Source of the DNA: Isoperla grammatica
Lineage: Eukaryota; Arthropoda; Insecta; Plecoptera; Perlodidae
Length of the DNA stretch: 64,000 nt
Direction: 5' to 3'
NCBI GenBank assembly: GCA_945910005.1
Contig: OX246737.1
Span: 79,240,931-79,304,930 of the forward strand
Numbering within the stretch: the stretch's first letter is position 1; the number at the start of each line of letters is the position of its first letter. The position numbers and the translations under genes were made by a program. Below are positions 51,601 through 62,300 of the stretch, one piece after another. The notes under the pieces were generated by a model, which saw nothing but the letters and a program-made list of their open reading frames with translations, was not told the origin of the DNA and did no database searches.

Positions 51601-53444
51601 GTCTATCTACCACAAACTTCCAGTTTTAAGAGGAATCTTGCATACGGCTGGGACTCCTAAGGGTTTCAACCAAATTGCACAAATCGTTGTTTAAGAGCGT
51701 TTCAGGCTCCAATATGCACAATTTGTCCATTTCGTCACATTTCGATAACTTCTATAGAAGTTACACCCTCCGTTGAAAAATAAGAATTATAGGCTGCATT
51801 CTTCAAGAGTATAATGAAAATGCATAAATTGAGTTTTTTCGTCGTTTTTGGTTAAAATATGCATAAAATATAGAAATTGGCTGATTTTAGCCTATCTACC
51901 ACAAACTTCCAGTTTTAAGAGGAATCTTGCATACGGCCGGGATTCCTAAGGGTTCCAACCAAAGTTGACAAGTCGTTGTTTTAGAGCGTTTCAGGCTCCA
52001 ATAAGCACAATTTGTCCATTTCGTCAAATTTCGATAACTTCTATAGAAGTTACACCCTCCGTTGAAAAATAAGAATTATATTTTGCATTCTTCAAGAGTA
52101 TTATGAAAATGCATAAATTGAGTTTTTTCGTCGTTTTTGGTTAAAATATGCATAAAATATAGAAATTGGCTGATTTTAGTCTATCTACCACAAACTTCGA
52201 GTTTTAAGAGGAATCATGCATACAGCTGGGATTCCTAAGTGTTTCAACCAAAGTCGACAACTCGTTGTTTTAGAGCGTTTCAGGCTCCAATAAGCACAAT
52301 TTGTCCATTTCGTCACATTTCGATATTTTCTATAGAAGTTACACCCTCCGTCGAAAAATAAGAATTATAGGTTGCATTCTTCAAGAGTATAATGAAAATG
52401 CATAAATTGAGTTTTTTCGTCGTTTTTGGTTAAAATATGCATAAAAAATAGAAATTGGCTGATTTCAGTCTATCAACCACAAACTTCCAGTTTTAAGAGG
52501 AATCTTGCATACGGCCGGGATTCCTAAGGGTTTCAACCAAAGTTGACAAATCGTTGTTTTAGAGCGTTTCAGGCTCCAATAAGCACAATTTGTCCATTTC
52601 GTCACATTTCGATAACTTCTATAGAAGTTACACCTTCCGTTGAAAAATAAGAATTATAGGCTGCATTCTTCAAGAGTATAATGAAAATGCATAAATTGAG
52701 TTTTTTCGTCGTTTTTGGTTAAAATATGCATAAAAAATAGAAATTGGCTGATTTCAGTCTATCTACCACAAACTTCCAGTTTTAAGAGGAATCTTGCATA
52801 CGGCCGGGATTCCTAAGGGTTTCAACCAAAGTTGACAAATCGTTGTTTTAGAGCGTTTCAGGCTCCAATAAGCACAATTTGTCCATTTCGTCACATTTCG
52901 ATAACTACTTTAGAAGTTACACCAACCGTTGAAAAATAATAATGTTAGTGTGCATTCTGAAAGAGTATTATGAAAATGCATAAATTGAGTTTTTTTGGTG
53001 TTTTTGGTTTAAATATGCATAAAATATAGAAATTGGCTGATTTTAGTCGATCTACCACAAACTTCCAGTTTTAAGAGGAATCTTGCATACGGCTGGGATT
53101 CCTAAGGGTTTCAACCAAATTGCACAAATAGTTGTTTAAGAGCGTTTCAGGCTCCAATAAGCACAATTTGTCCATTTCGTCACATTTCGATAACTTCTAT
53201 AGAAGTTACACCCTCCGTTGAAAAATAAGAATTATATTTTGCATTCTTCAAGAGTATTATGAAAATGCATAAATAGAGTTTTTTCGTCGTTTTTGGTTAA
53301 AATATGCATAAAATATAGAAATTGGCTGATTTTAGTCTATCTACCACAAACTTCGAGTTTTAAGAGGAATCTTGCATACAGCTGGGATTCCTAAGTGTTT
53401 CAACCAAAGTTGACAAATCGTTGTTTTAGAGCGTTTCAGGCTCC
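45641..53444. repeat. HOR region with 11- and 10-monomer spacing (TTTTTTTGGTG marker)
   Basis: The rare variant TTTTTTTGGTGTTTTTGGTTT, always joined to AAATAGTTGTTTAAGAGCG downstream, is found with GGTG at 46931, 50109 and 52997: intervals of 3178 and 2888 bp, about 11 and 10 units. Other shared markers are AATATGCATACAAAATAG (46081 and 49260), TTTCATCACATTTCG, GGCAGATTTCAGTC, AGTCTATCAACC and TTATATTTTGCATTC. A 1-base shorter phase and a GTGCTTCTG loss occur near 48605-48620. Confidence 0.72.
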
Positions 53445-56333
53445 AATAAGCACAATTTGTCCATTTCGTCACATTTCGATATTTTCTATAGAAGTTACAC
53501 CCTCCGTCGAAAAATAAGAATTATAGGTTGCATTCTTCAAGAGTATAATGAAAATGCATAAATTGAGTTTTTTCGTCGTTTTTGGTTAAAATATGCATAA
53601 AAAATAGAAATTGGCTGATTTCAGTCTATCAACCACAAACTTCCAGTTTTAAGAGGAATCTTGCATACGGCCGGGATTCCTAAGGGTTTCAACCAAAGTT
53701 GACAAATCGTTGTTTTAGAGCGTTTCAGGCTCCAATAAGCACAATTTGTCCATTTCGTCACATTTCGATAACTTCTATAGAAGTTACACCCTCCGTTGAA
53801 AAATAAGAATTATAGGCTGCATTCTTCAAGAGTATAATGAAAATGCATAAATTGAGTTTTTTCGTCGTTTTTGGTTAAAATATGCATAAAATATAGAAAT
53901 TGGCTGATTTTAGTCTATCTACCACAAACTTCCAGTTTTAAGAGGAATCTTGCATACGGCCGGGATTCCTAAGGGTTCCAACCAAAGTTGACAAATCGTT
54001 GTTTTAGAGCGTTTCAGGCTCCAATAAGCACAATTTGTCCATTTCGTCAAATTTTGAATACTTTTATAGAAGTTACACCCTCCGTTGAAAAATAAGAATT
54101 ATAGGCTGCATTCTTCAAGAGTATAATGAAAATGCATAAATTGAGTTTTTTCGTCGTTTTTGGTTAAAATATGCATAAAATATAGCAATTGGCTGATTTT
54201 AGTCTATCTACCACAAACTTCGAGTTTTAAGAGGAATCTTGCATACAGCTGGGATTCCTAAGTGTTTCAACCAAAGTTGACAAATCGTTGTTTTAGAGCG
54301 TTTCAGGCTCCAATAAGCACAATTTGTCCATTTCGTCACATTTCGACATTTTCTATAGAAGTTACACCCTCCGTCGAAAAATAAGAATTATAGGTTGCAT
54401 TCTTCAAGAGTATAATGAAAATGCATAAATTGAGTTTTTTCGTCGTTTTTGGTTAAAATATGCATAAACAATAGAAATTGGCTGATTTCAGTCTATCTAC
54501 CACAAACTTCCAGTTTTAAGAGGAATTTTGCATACGGCCGGGATTCCTAAGGGTTTCAACCAAAGTCGACAAATCGTTGTTTTAGAGCGTTTCAGGCTCC
54601 AATAAGCACAATTTGTCCATTTCGTCATATTTCGATATTTTCTTTAGAAGTTACACCCTCCGTTGAAAAATAAGAATTATAGACTGCATTCTTCAAGAGT
54701 ATAATGAAAATGCATAAATTGAGTTTTTTCGTCGTTTTTGGTTAAAATATGCATAAAATATAGAAATTGGCTGATTTTAGTCTATCTACCACAAACTTCC
54801 AGTTTTAAGAGGAATCTTGCATACGGCTGGGATTCCTAAGGGTTTCAACCAAATTGCACAAATCGTTGTTTTAGAGCGTTTCAGGCTCCAATAAGCACAA
54901 TTTGTCCATTTCGTCACATTTCGATTACTTCTATAGAAGTTACACCTTCCGTCGAAAAATAAGAACTATAGGTTGCATTCTTCAAGAGTATAATGAAAAT
55001 GCATAAATTGAGTTTTTTCGTCGTTGTTGGTTAAAATATGCATAGAAAATAGAAATTGGCTGATTTCAGTCTATCTACCACAAACTTCCAGTTTTAAGAG
55101 GAATCTTGCATACGGCCGGGATTCCTAAGGGTTTCAACCAAAGTTGACAAATCGTTGTTTTAGAGCGTTTCAGGCTCCAATAAGCACAATTTGTCCATTT
55201 CGTCACATTTCAATAACTTCTATAGAAGTTACACCCTCCGTCGAAAAATAAGAATTATAGGTTGCATTCTTCAAGAGTATAATGAAAATGCATAAATTGA
55301 GTTATTTCGTCGTTTTTGGTTAAAATATGCATAAAAAATAGAAATTGGCTGATTTCAGTCTATCTACCACAAACTTCCAGTTTTAAGAGGAATCTTGCAT
55401 ACGGCCGGGATTCCTAAGGGTTTCAACCAAAGTTGACAAATCGTTGTTTTAGAGCGTTTGAGGCTCCAATAAGCACAATTTGTCCATTTCGTCACATTTC
55501 GATAACTTCTATAGAAGTTACACCCTCCGTTGAAAAATAAGAATTATAGGCTGCATTCTTCAAGAGTATAATGAAAATGCATAAATTGAGTTTTTTCGTC
55601 GTTTTTGGTTAAAATATGCATAAAATATAGAAATTGGCTGATTTCAGTCTATCTATCACAAACTTCCAGTTTTAAGAGGAATCTTGCATACGGCTGGGAT
55701 TCCTAAGGGTTTCAACCAAAGTTGACAAATCGTTGTTTTAGAGCGTTTCAGGCTCCAATAAGCACAATTTGTCCATTTCGTCACATTTCGTCAACTACTT
55801 TAGAAGTTACACCAACCGTTGAAAAATAATAATGTTAGTGTGCATTCTGAAAGAGTATTATGAATATGCATAAATTGAGTTTTTTGTCGTTTTTGGTTAA
55901 AATATGCATAAAATATAGAAATTGGCTGATTTTAGTCTATCTACCACAAACTTCCAGTTTTAAGAGGAATCTTGCATACGGCTGGGATTCCTAAGGGTTT
56001 CAACCAAATTGCACAAATCGTTGTTTAAGAGCGTTTCAGGCTCCAATAAGCACAATTTGTCCATTTCGTCACATTTCGATAACTTCTATAGAAGTACCAC
56101 CCTAAGTTGAAAAATAAGAATTATATGCTGCATTCTTCAAGAGTATAATCAAAATGCATAAATTGAGTTTTTTCGTCGTTTTTGGTTAAAATATGCATAA
56201 AATATAGAAATTGGCTGATTTTAGTCTATCTACCACAAACTTCGAGTTTTAAGAGGAATCTTGCATACAGCTGGGATTCCTAAGTGTAACAACCAAAGTT
56301 GACAAATCGTTGTTTTAGAGCGTTTCAGGCTCC
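53445..56333. repeat. 10-monomer HOR, copy 1 (2889 bp)
   Basis: The block repeats at 56334 with offset 2889. Shared markers in order are AGTCTATCAACC, GGGTTCCAACC, CGTCAAATTTTGAATAC (54047 and 56936), ATAGCAATTGG, TTTCGACATTTTC, GGAATTTTGC with AAAGTCGAC, CGTCATATTTCGATATTTTC, ATAGACTGCATTC, ACCTTCCGTCG with AAGAACTATAGG, GTTGTTGGTT, ATTTCAATAAC, GAGTTATTTCGTCG and CGTCAACTACTTTAG. Confidence 0.82.
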
Positions 56334-58893
56334 AATAAGCACAATTTGTCCATTTCGTCACATTTCGATATTTTCTATAGAAGTTATACCCTCCGTCGAA
56401 AAATAAGAATTATAGGTTGCATTCTTCAAGAGTATAATGAAAATGCATAAATTGAGTTTTTTCGTCGTTTTTGGTTAAAATATGCATAAAAAATAGAAAT
56501 TGGCTGATTTCAGTCTATCAACCACAAACTTCCAGTTTTAAGAGGAATCTTGCATACGGCCGGGATTCCTAAGGGTTTCAACCAAAGTTGACAAATCGTT
56601 GTTTTAGAGCGTTTCAGGCTCCAATAAGCACAATTTGTCCATTTCGTCACATTTCGATAACTTCTATAGAAGTTACACCCTCCGTTGAAAAATAAGAATT
56701 ATAGGCTGCATTCTTCAAGAGTATAATGAAAATGCATAAATTGAGTTTTTTCGTCGTTTTTGGTTAAAATATGCATAAAATATAGAAATTGGCTGATTTT
56801 AGTCTATCTACCACAAACTTCCAGTTTTAAGAGGAATCTTGCATACGGCCGGGATTCCTAAGGGTTCCAACCAAAGTTGACAAATCGTTGTTTTAGAGCG
56901 TTTCAGGCTCCAATAAGCACAATTTGTCCATTTCGTCAAATTTTGAATACTTCTATAGAAGTTACACCCTCCGTTGAAAAATAAGAATTATAGGCTGCAT
57001 TCTTCAAGAGTATAATGAAAATGCATAAATTGAGTTTTTTCGTCGTTTTTGGTTAAAATATGCATAAAATATAGCAATTGGCTGATTTTAGTCTATCTAC
57101 CACAAACTTCGAGTTTTAAGAGGAATCTTGCATACAGCTGGGATTCCTAAGTGTTTCAACCAAAGTTGACAAATCGTTGTTTTAGAGCGTTTCAGGCTCC
57201 AATAAGCACAATTTGTCCATTTCGTCACATTTCGACATTTTCTATAGAAGTTACACCCTCCGTCGAAAAATAAGAATTATAGGTTGCATTCTTCAAGAGT
57301 ATAATGAAAATGCATAAATTGAGTTTTTTCGTCGTTTTTGGTTAAAATATGCATAAAAAATAGAAATTGACTGATTTCAGTCTATCTACCACAAACTTCC
57401 AGTTTTAAGAGGAATTTTGCATACGGCCGGGATTCCTAAGGGTTTCAACCAAAGTCGACAAATCGTTGTTTTAGAGCGTTTCAGGCTCCAATAAGCACAA
57501 TTTGTCCATTTCGTCATATTTCGATATTTTCTTTAGAAGTTACACCCTCCGTTGAAAAATAAGAATTATAGACTGCATTCTTCAAGAGTATAATGAAAAT
57601 GCATAAATTGAGTTTTTTCGTCGTTTTTGGTTAAAATATGCATAAAATATAGAAATTGGCTGATTTTAGTCTATCTACCACAAACTTCCAGTTTTTCGAG
57701 GAATCTTGCATACGGCTGGGATTCCTAAGGGTTTCAACCAAATTGCACAAATCGTTGTTTTAGAGCGTTTCAGGCTCCAATAAGCACAATTTGTCCATTT
57801 CGTCACATTTCGATTACTTCTATAGAAGTTACACCTTCCGTCGAAAAATAAGAACTATAGGTTGCATTCTTCAAGAGTATAATGAAAATGCATAAATTGA
57901 GTTTTTTCGTCGTTGTTGGTTAAAATATGCATAAAAAATAGAAATTGGCTGATTTCAGTCTATCTACCACAAACTTCCAGTTTTAAGAGGAATCTTGCAT
58001 ACGGCCGGGATTCCTAAGGGTTTCAACCAAAGTTGACAAATCGTTGTTTTAGAGCGTTTCAGGCTCCAATAAGCACAATTTGTCCATTTCGTCACATTTC
58101 AATAACTTCCATAGAAGTTACACCCTCCGTCGAAAAATAAAAATTATAGGTTGCATTCTTCAAGAGTATAATGAAAATGCATAAATTGAGTTATTTCGTC
58201 GTTTTTGGTTAAAATATGCATAAAAAATAGAAATTGGCTGATTTCAGTCTATCTACCACAAACTTCCAGTTTTAAGAGGAATCTTGCATACGGCCGGGAT
58301 TCCTAAGGGTTTCAACCAAAGTTGACAAATCGTTGTTTTAGAGCGTTTCAGGCTCCAATAAGCACAATTTGTCCATTTCGTCACATTTTGTCAACTACTT
58401 TAGAAGTTACACCAACCGTTGAAAAATAATAATGTTAGTGTGCATTCTGAAAGAGTATTATGAAAATGCATAAATTGAGTTTTTTGTCGTTTTTGGTTAA
58501 AATTTGAATAAAATATAGAAATTGGCTGATTTTAGTCTATCTACCACAAACTTCCAGTTTTAAGAGGAATCTTGCATACGGCTGGGATTCCTAAGGGTGA
58601 CAACCAAATTGCACAAATCGTTGTTTAAGAGCGTTTCAGGCTCCAATAAGCACAATTTGTCCATTTCGTCACATTTCGATAACTTCTATAGAAGTTACAC
58701 CCTAAGTTGAAAAATAAGAATTATATGCTGCATTCTTCAAGAGTATAATGAAAATGCATAAATTGAGTTTTTTCGTCGTTTTTGGTTAAAATATGCATAA
58801 AATATAGAAATTGGCTGATTTTAGTCTATCTACCACAAACTTCCAGTTTTAAGAGGAATCTTGCATACGGCCGGGATTCCTAAGGGTTCCAAC
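56334..58893. repeat. 10-monomer HOR, copy 2, lacking one monomer and cut by the retrotransposon
   Basis: The marker series of 53445-56333 is repeated. After the unit with GAGTTATTTCGTCG (58191) the unit corresponding to about 55471-55759 is absent, so the offset drops from about 2889 to about 2601 bp (9 units). The final unit starts at 58645 and is broken after 249 of its 289 bases, where LTR sequence begins. Confidence 0.82.
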
Positions 58894-58961
58894 TGTGAGG
58901 AGCTGACGGGACTGGCGACGAAAATAAGCACACTTCAGATGACTTATTGAATGGATGTGTA

Positions 58962-58967
58962 TTTATT
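58962..58967 (-). promoter_or_regulatory. Candidate polyadenylation signal in the LTR
   Basis: TTTATT on the plus strand reads AATAAA on the element's strand, within GGTAAATAAATACAC, about 70 bases before the outer LTR end. This is a normal location for 3' processing of an LTR transcript. Such a hexamer is common in AT-rich DNA, so the call rests mainly on position. Confidence 0.4.
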
Positions 58968-59237
58968 TACCAGAACTTATTAATTACTTACTGAATACTG
59001 AACTCTATGATACAGAACTAGAGCTTGACTTACCTAGCTCCTCTTACAAACTTACAAACTGAACTGATCTAAAAAACAAAACCCTACCGCCAGACAATCA
59101 CCTTGACCTCCTCAGCTCACCGCCTTCTTGATAGGCGTACTTGTACTTGTCATTTAATAATTAGGTAAACAATAATCTGAATACTATAAATATGCTAAAT
59201 AAATAAAGATGAAACTAAAGTAATGTTCATGTATGGT

Positions 59238-59245
59238 TATTTATA
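59238..59245 (-). promoter_or_regulatory. TATA-like sequence at the start of the LTR
   Basis: The minus strand reads TATAAATA at bases 4-11 of the inferred LTR. It matches a TATA box, but it is unusually close to the LTR edge for a core promoter, and in this 3' copy it would drive flanking rather than element transcription. It may be coincidental. Confidence 0.25.
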
Positions 59246-59248
59246 ACA

Positions 59249-59266
59249 CTCGGCCATCCTGTTGTT
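59249..59266 (-). other. Candidate polypurine tract (plus-strand primer site)
   Basis: On the element's strand, AACAACAGGATGGCCGAG lies directly before the inferred LTR start TGTTATAA. It is only moderately purine-rich and is interrupted by pyrimidines, so this is a positional call: Ty3/gypsy elements prime plus-strand DNA from a purine-rich tract abutting the 3' LTR. A different tract would imply a slightly different LTR boundary. Confidence 0.35.
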
Positions 59267-59309
59267 AATTGGCCGCAATTAACCGGTGGTAACGTGAAAT
59301 GTTATCGTC

Positions 59310-62300
59310 TTACACAAAGTATTTTAAATAGTCTGGTTTTTTAGTCATCCGTTGTGGTCGTCGTGATGGCAGGTCTTCTGATGAGTCAGTACTGTGAACA
59401 GAGCGAGCGTCCAATTTGTCAGGCATATCATTGTCGCTGCTGTCACTGCTGTTATCATCGTCGTCTAAGTTGACACATTTCCACGGTTTCAGTTGGGATA
59501 CGTGGGCTGACGTTGAGTAAAAGCGTCCAGATTCGGAATCGTCGAGCTGGCTCACACGATACGTGTCGGATGGTAGAACCTCGACAACAACTAAAGGTCC
59601 GCGAAACTTTGGATGAGTTTTAGTCGGGGCTCCACAACTAACCGGTGCTTTTTTCATAAATACAATCTCGCCTACGTCATAGGTTAAGCCTATGTAACGT
59701 TTTTTGTCATGCGCCACTTTCATCTTCCGTTGCGCTTGTTCAATGTTGTCTCGGGCAGTCGCTTGTAGTTCCTCCGGGCGCGTCCAAGTGTCGCTGCTGG
59801 AAGTCGCTGCTATTTGATGTAACACACCGTCATAAAATCTAGGTTTATAACCATGGAGGAGTTCGAATGGGGTTTTACCTGTTGTTTTCGAAACCGCACA
59901 ATTCAAGTCTCTTTCGCATCGTTTCACATGTTTGTCCCAGTCGCGATGATTTTCACTCTCAACGGCAATCGATAGAACTGGTAACAGGGTTCTATTGACG
60001 CGCTCGACCTGACCATTTGCACGAGGATGCTTGGTGCTGTTCAAGGTATGATGAATTCCTTTCGACAAACAAAAGTCAGAAAAACGTTTCGACGTGAAAC
60101 AAGAACCTCGATCAGAAATTATTTTATCGGGTAGGCCGTTATCCAAGATAAAGTCATCAAGGCACTTTAATACATTATTCGTAGACGTGTCTTTGACAGG
60201 GTATAGCTTCACGAACTTAGTCAAGTTGTCAATCAATACCAAGATTTCTTGATTGCCTTTCGAACTACGAACAAAGGGTCCTAAATGGTCAATGTTTATG
60301 ACAGAAAACGGTCGTTCACCAGCTGGGATAGGGTGCAAAAATCCTGGTTCTTTCCCACTGCGTGCTTTGTACAGTAAACAGTCTAAACACATCTTTATGT
60401 GCTGCCGTACATACCGGCGCATTCCAGGAAACCAGTATGTCTCCGTGATTTTTGCTATCACACGGTCAAGAGAGAAGTGACCCATCAGGTCATGGAACTT
60501 GACGACTAAGCTCTTCCGCATCGATTTCGGAAGGACGTAAAGCAGACACTCTTTACCATTTTGAATTACAGTTTTAAGTAATCGTCCATCATCTAAGGAG
60601 TAACCTGATGTCATCTGATTTTCATGCTGGGTCCTTTCATCTTGGGGTTTCTGCAGAATGAGGATGATTTGCTTGAGATAGTCATCACTTCTTTGAAACA
60701 AGAGGACTTGGTCAGACAGAGTCATGGAAACAAGGACATCAAGGCGGTTATCGAGTACCGAATCCATAATGTCGTTTCCTGCATCTTCTACTGGAGCACG
60801 ACTCATCGCATCAACATGGCTCATACGTGTGCCAGGGCGATGGCGTATGTCCGTAATACTATATTCTTGGATTAGATTATACCAACGCGCTATTTGTGGA
60901 TTCATTGTCCGCTTAGCGTTCAGGTATATGAGAGCTTGACAGTCGGTAACTACTGTGAAGGCAATGTCAAGAAGGAACTGACGTAATCGATCAATAGTCC
61001 ATATGATGGCTAGTAGTTCCAGCTTGCTTGAATGGTACAATCGTTCTGCTGGTGATGTCCTACGGCTCACACAATAAACCAAGCAGAGTTGACCTTGGTC
61101 ATTTTCCTGTAACAGCATACCAGCAATGCCATTTGCACTTGCGTCTGTGTGGACTTCTGTCCGTGCCGCTGGGTTGTATAACTGCAGACAGGGCTTTGAT
61201 ACAAGGGCTTGTTGGATATCACGGAAGGATTTTTCTTGTTCGGTGTCCCATTGAAATTGTACAGTTTGCTTTGTCAGGCGTGTCAAGGGTTCCGCACGTT
61301 CAGCAAAGTTCTTAATGAACCGTCGGAAAAAGGAAGCCAAACCCAAATAACGGCGTACTTCATGGGCATCCTTCGGAGTGGGGTATTCCTCTATGGCTCT
61401 AATCTTTTGTTGTCCTGGAAAAAGCTGACCTTCAGATATCTGGAACCCGAGAAAATTTACTTTGCTCTTGCCAAATTCGCATTTACGCAGTTTTAACGTT
61501 AAGTTAGCCATCTTGAGGGCTTGAAGGACTAATGTCAACTTTTCGAGCATCTCCTCCCAAGTCTTAGAAACAATCAAAATATCGTCCAAATAACACATCG
61601 CAACAGTATTTCGCAGTGATCCAAGGACTCGAGACATCAAACGGGTGAATGTTGCAGGACCATTTGCAAGCCCGAATATGAGCCTCTCAAACTGTCCTGT
61701 AGTGTCCGGTGTGATAAATGCAGTTTTCGCTTTGGCGTCTTCAGAAAGGGGCACCTGAAGATAGCCATGTGCCAAGTCGAGTACAGTGAAGAATTTCGCT
61801 CCAGATAGCTGTTCCAGTTGATCATCTATGCTCGGAAGTGGGTACGGTTCTTTCACGGTCTGTGCATTCAGGCGGCGGTAGTCGACGACAAGACGTTGTT
61901 CGCCTGATTTCTTCTTTACCAAGAGCACTGGGTTGGCATATGGTGACGTAGTGTCCGTAACAAGTCCATGTTGTTTCCACTCGGAGACGATCTTATCAAT
62001 TTCCAAACGTTCTTGCTTGCTGGCTCGATATGGTTTAGATGCGACTGGTTTGCTGCCTTCTGTTTCTTCGATGTCCATCGTTAAGAGATGCGTACATCCA
62101 AGTTCATCAAGTGATTGCGCAAAACAGCAACGGTATTCGTTGAGAAGCTGTTCGAGCTGATGTTTTTGTTCTGGCGTGATGGCGGGTCCTGTAATGATAT
62201 TATCACTACTGATAGGCAAGGGATCAGGTTTCTTATCGGTGATCAGTTGATGGGTGCTCAGTTGATCAGTCAGGTGCGCAGTGTACAGATTGACTTCTTC

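Larger units (their letters stand above)
1..58893. repeat. Satellite DNA array, ~289-bp monomer, about 204 head-to-tail copies
   Basis: The same unit recurs without interruption. Using AATAAGCACAATTTG as phase mark, starts fall at 1, 290, 577, 866, 1155, 1444, 1733, 2022, 2311 and 2600, giving spacings of 287-289 bp that continue to 58645. All copies have the same orientation. Monomers differ from each other by scattered substitutions and indels of 1-5 bp, so phase is kept for 58.9 kb. Landmarks in order within a unit are the phase mark, CATTTCGTCAC, a palindrome around TTCTATAGAA, a T-rich tract after AAATTGAG, the phrase TCTATCTACCACAAACTTCC, and GAGCGTTTCAGGCTCC at the end. No long reading frame, transposon or unrelated DNA interrupts it. 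It is probably heterochromatic or centromeric, but that is inference from size and organisation only. The left edge of the array is outside the window. Confidence 0.97.
58894..59248 (-). repeat. 3' long terminal repeat (355 bp), minus orientation
   Basis: In element orientation the LTR would begin TGTTATAAATAACC at 59248 and end GTCAGCTCCTCACA at 58894, so it has the usual TG...CA ends (TGT...ACA). The outer end is fixed firmly by the switch from satellite to non-satellite sequence. The inner end is inferred from the TGT motif just after a purine-rich stretch, 61 bp past the stop codon. The LTR contains an AATAAA on the minus strand and a TATA-like sequence at its start. AGCTCCTC at 59036-59043 is an inverted copy of GAGGAGCT at 58897-58904. 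The second LTR needed for confirmation is not in the window. Confidence 0.75.

Noticed and set aside
1..58893. CRISPR-like periodic repeats.
   Set aside because: The whole 289-bp unit is repeated with no unique spacers, and the adjoining element is eukaryotic.
1..58893. Hammerhead ribozyme in the satellite, as known for some animal satellites.
   Set aside because: The conserved CTGANGA and GAAA core was looked for on both strands; CTGATTT and CTGAAAT occur instead, with no paired core.
58918..58935. AATAAGCACA in the LTR, the same ten bases as the satellite phase mark.
   Set aside because: The match ends after ten bases and the flanks are unrelated. It is most simply chance, not evidence that the satellite came from the LTR.
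59249..59309. A possible envelope gene downstream of integrase.
   Set aside because: Only 61 bp separate the stop codon from the inferred LTR, so there is no room for one.
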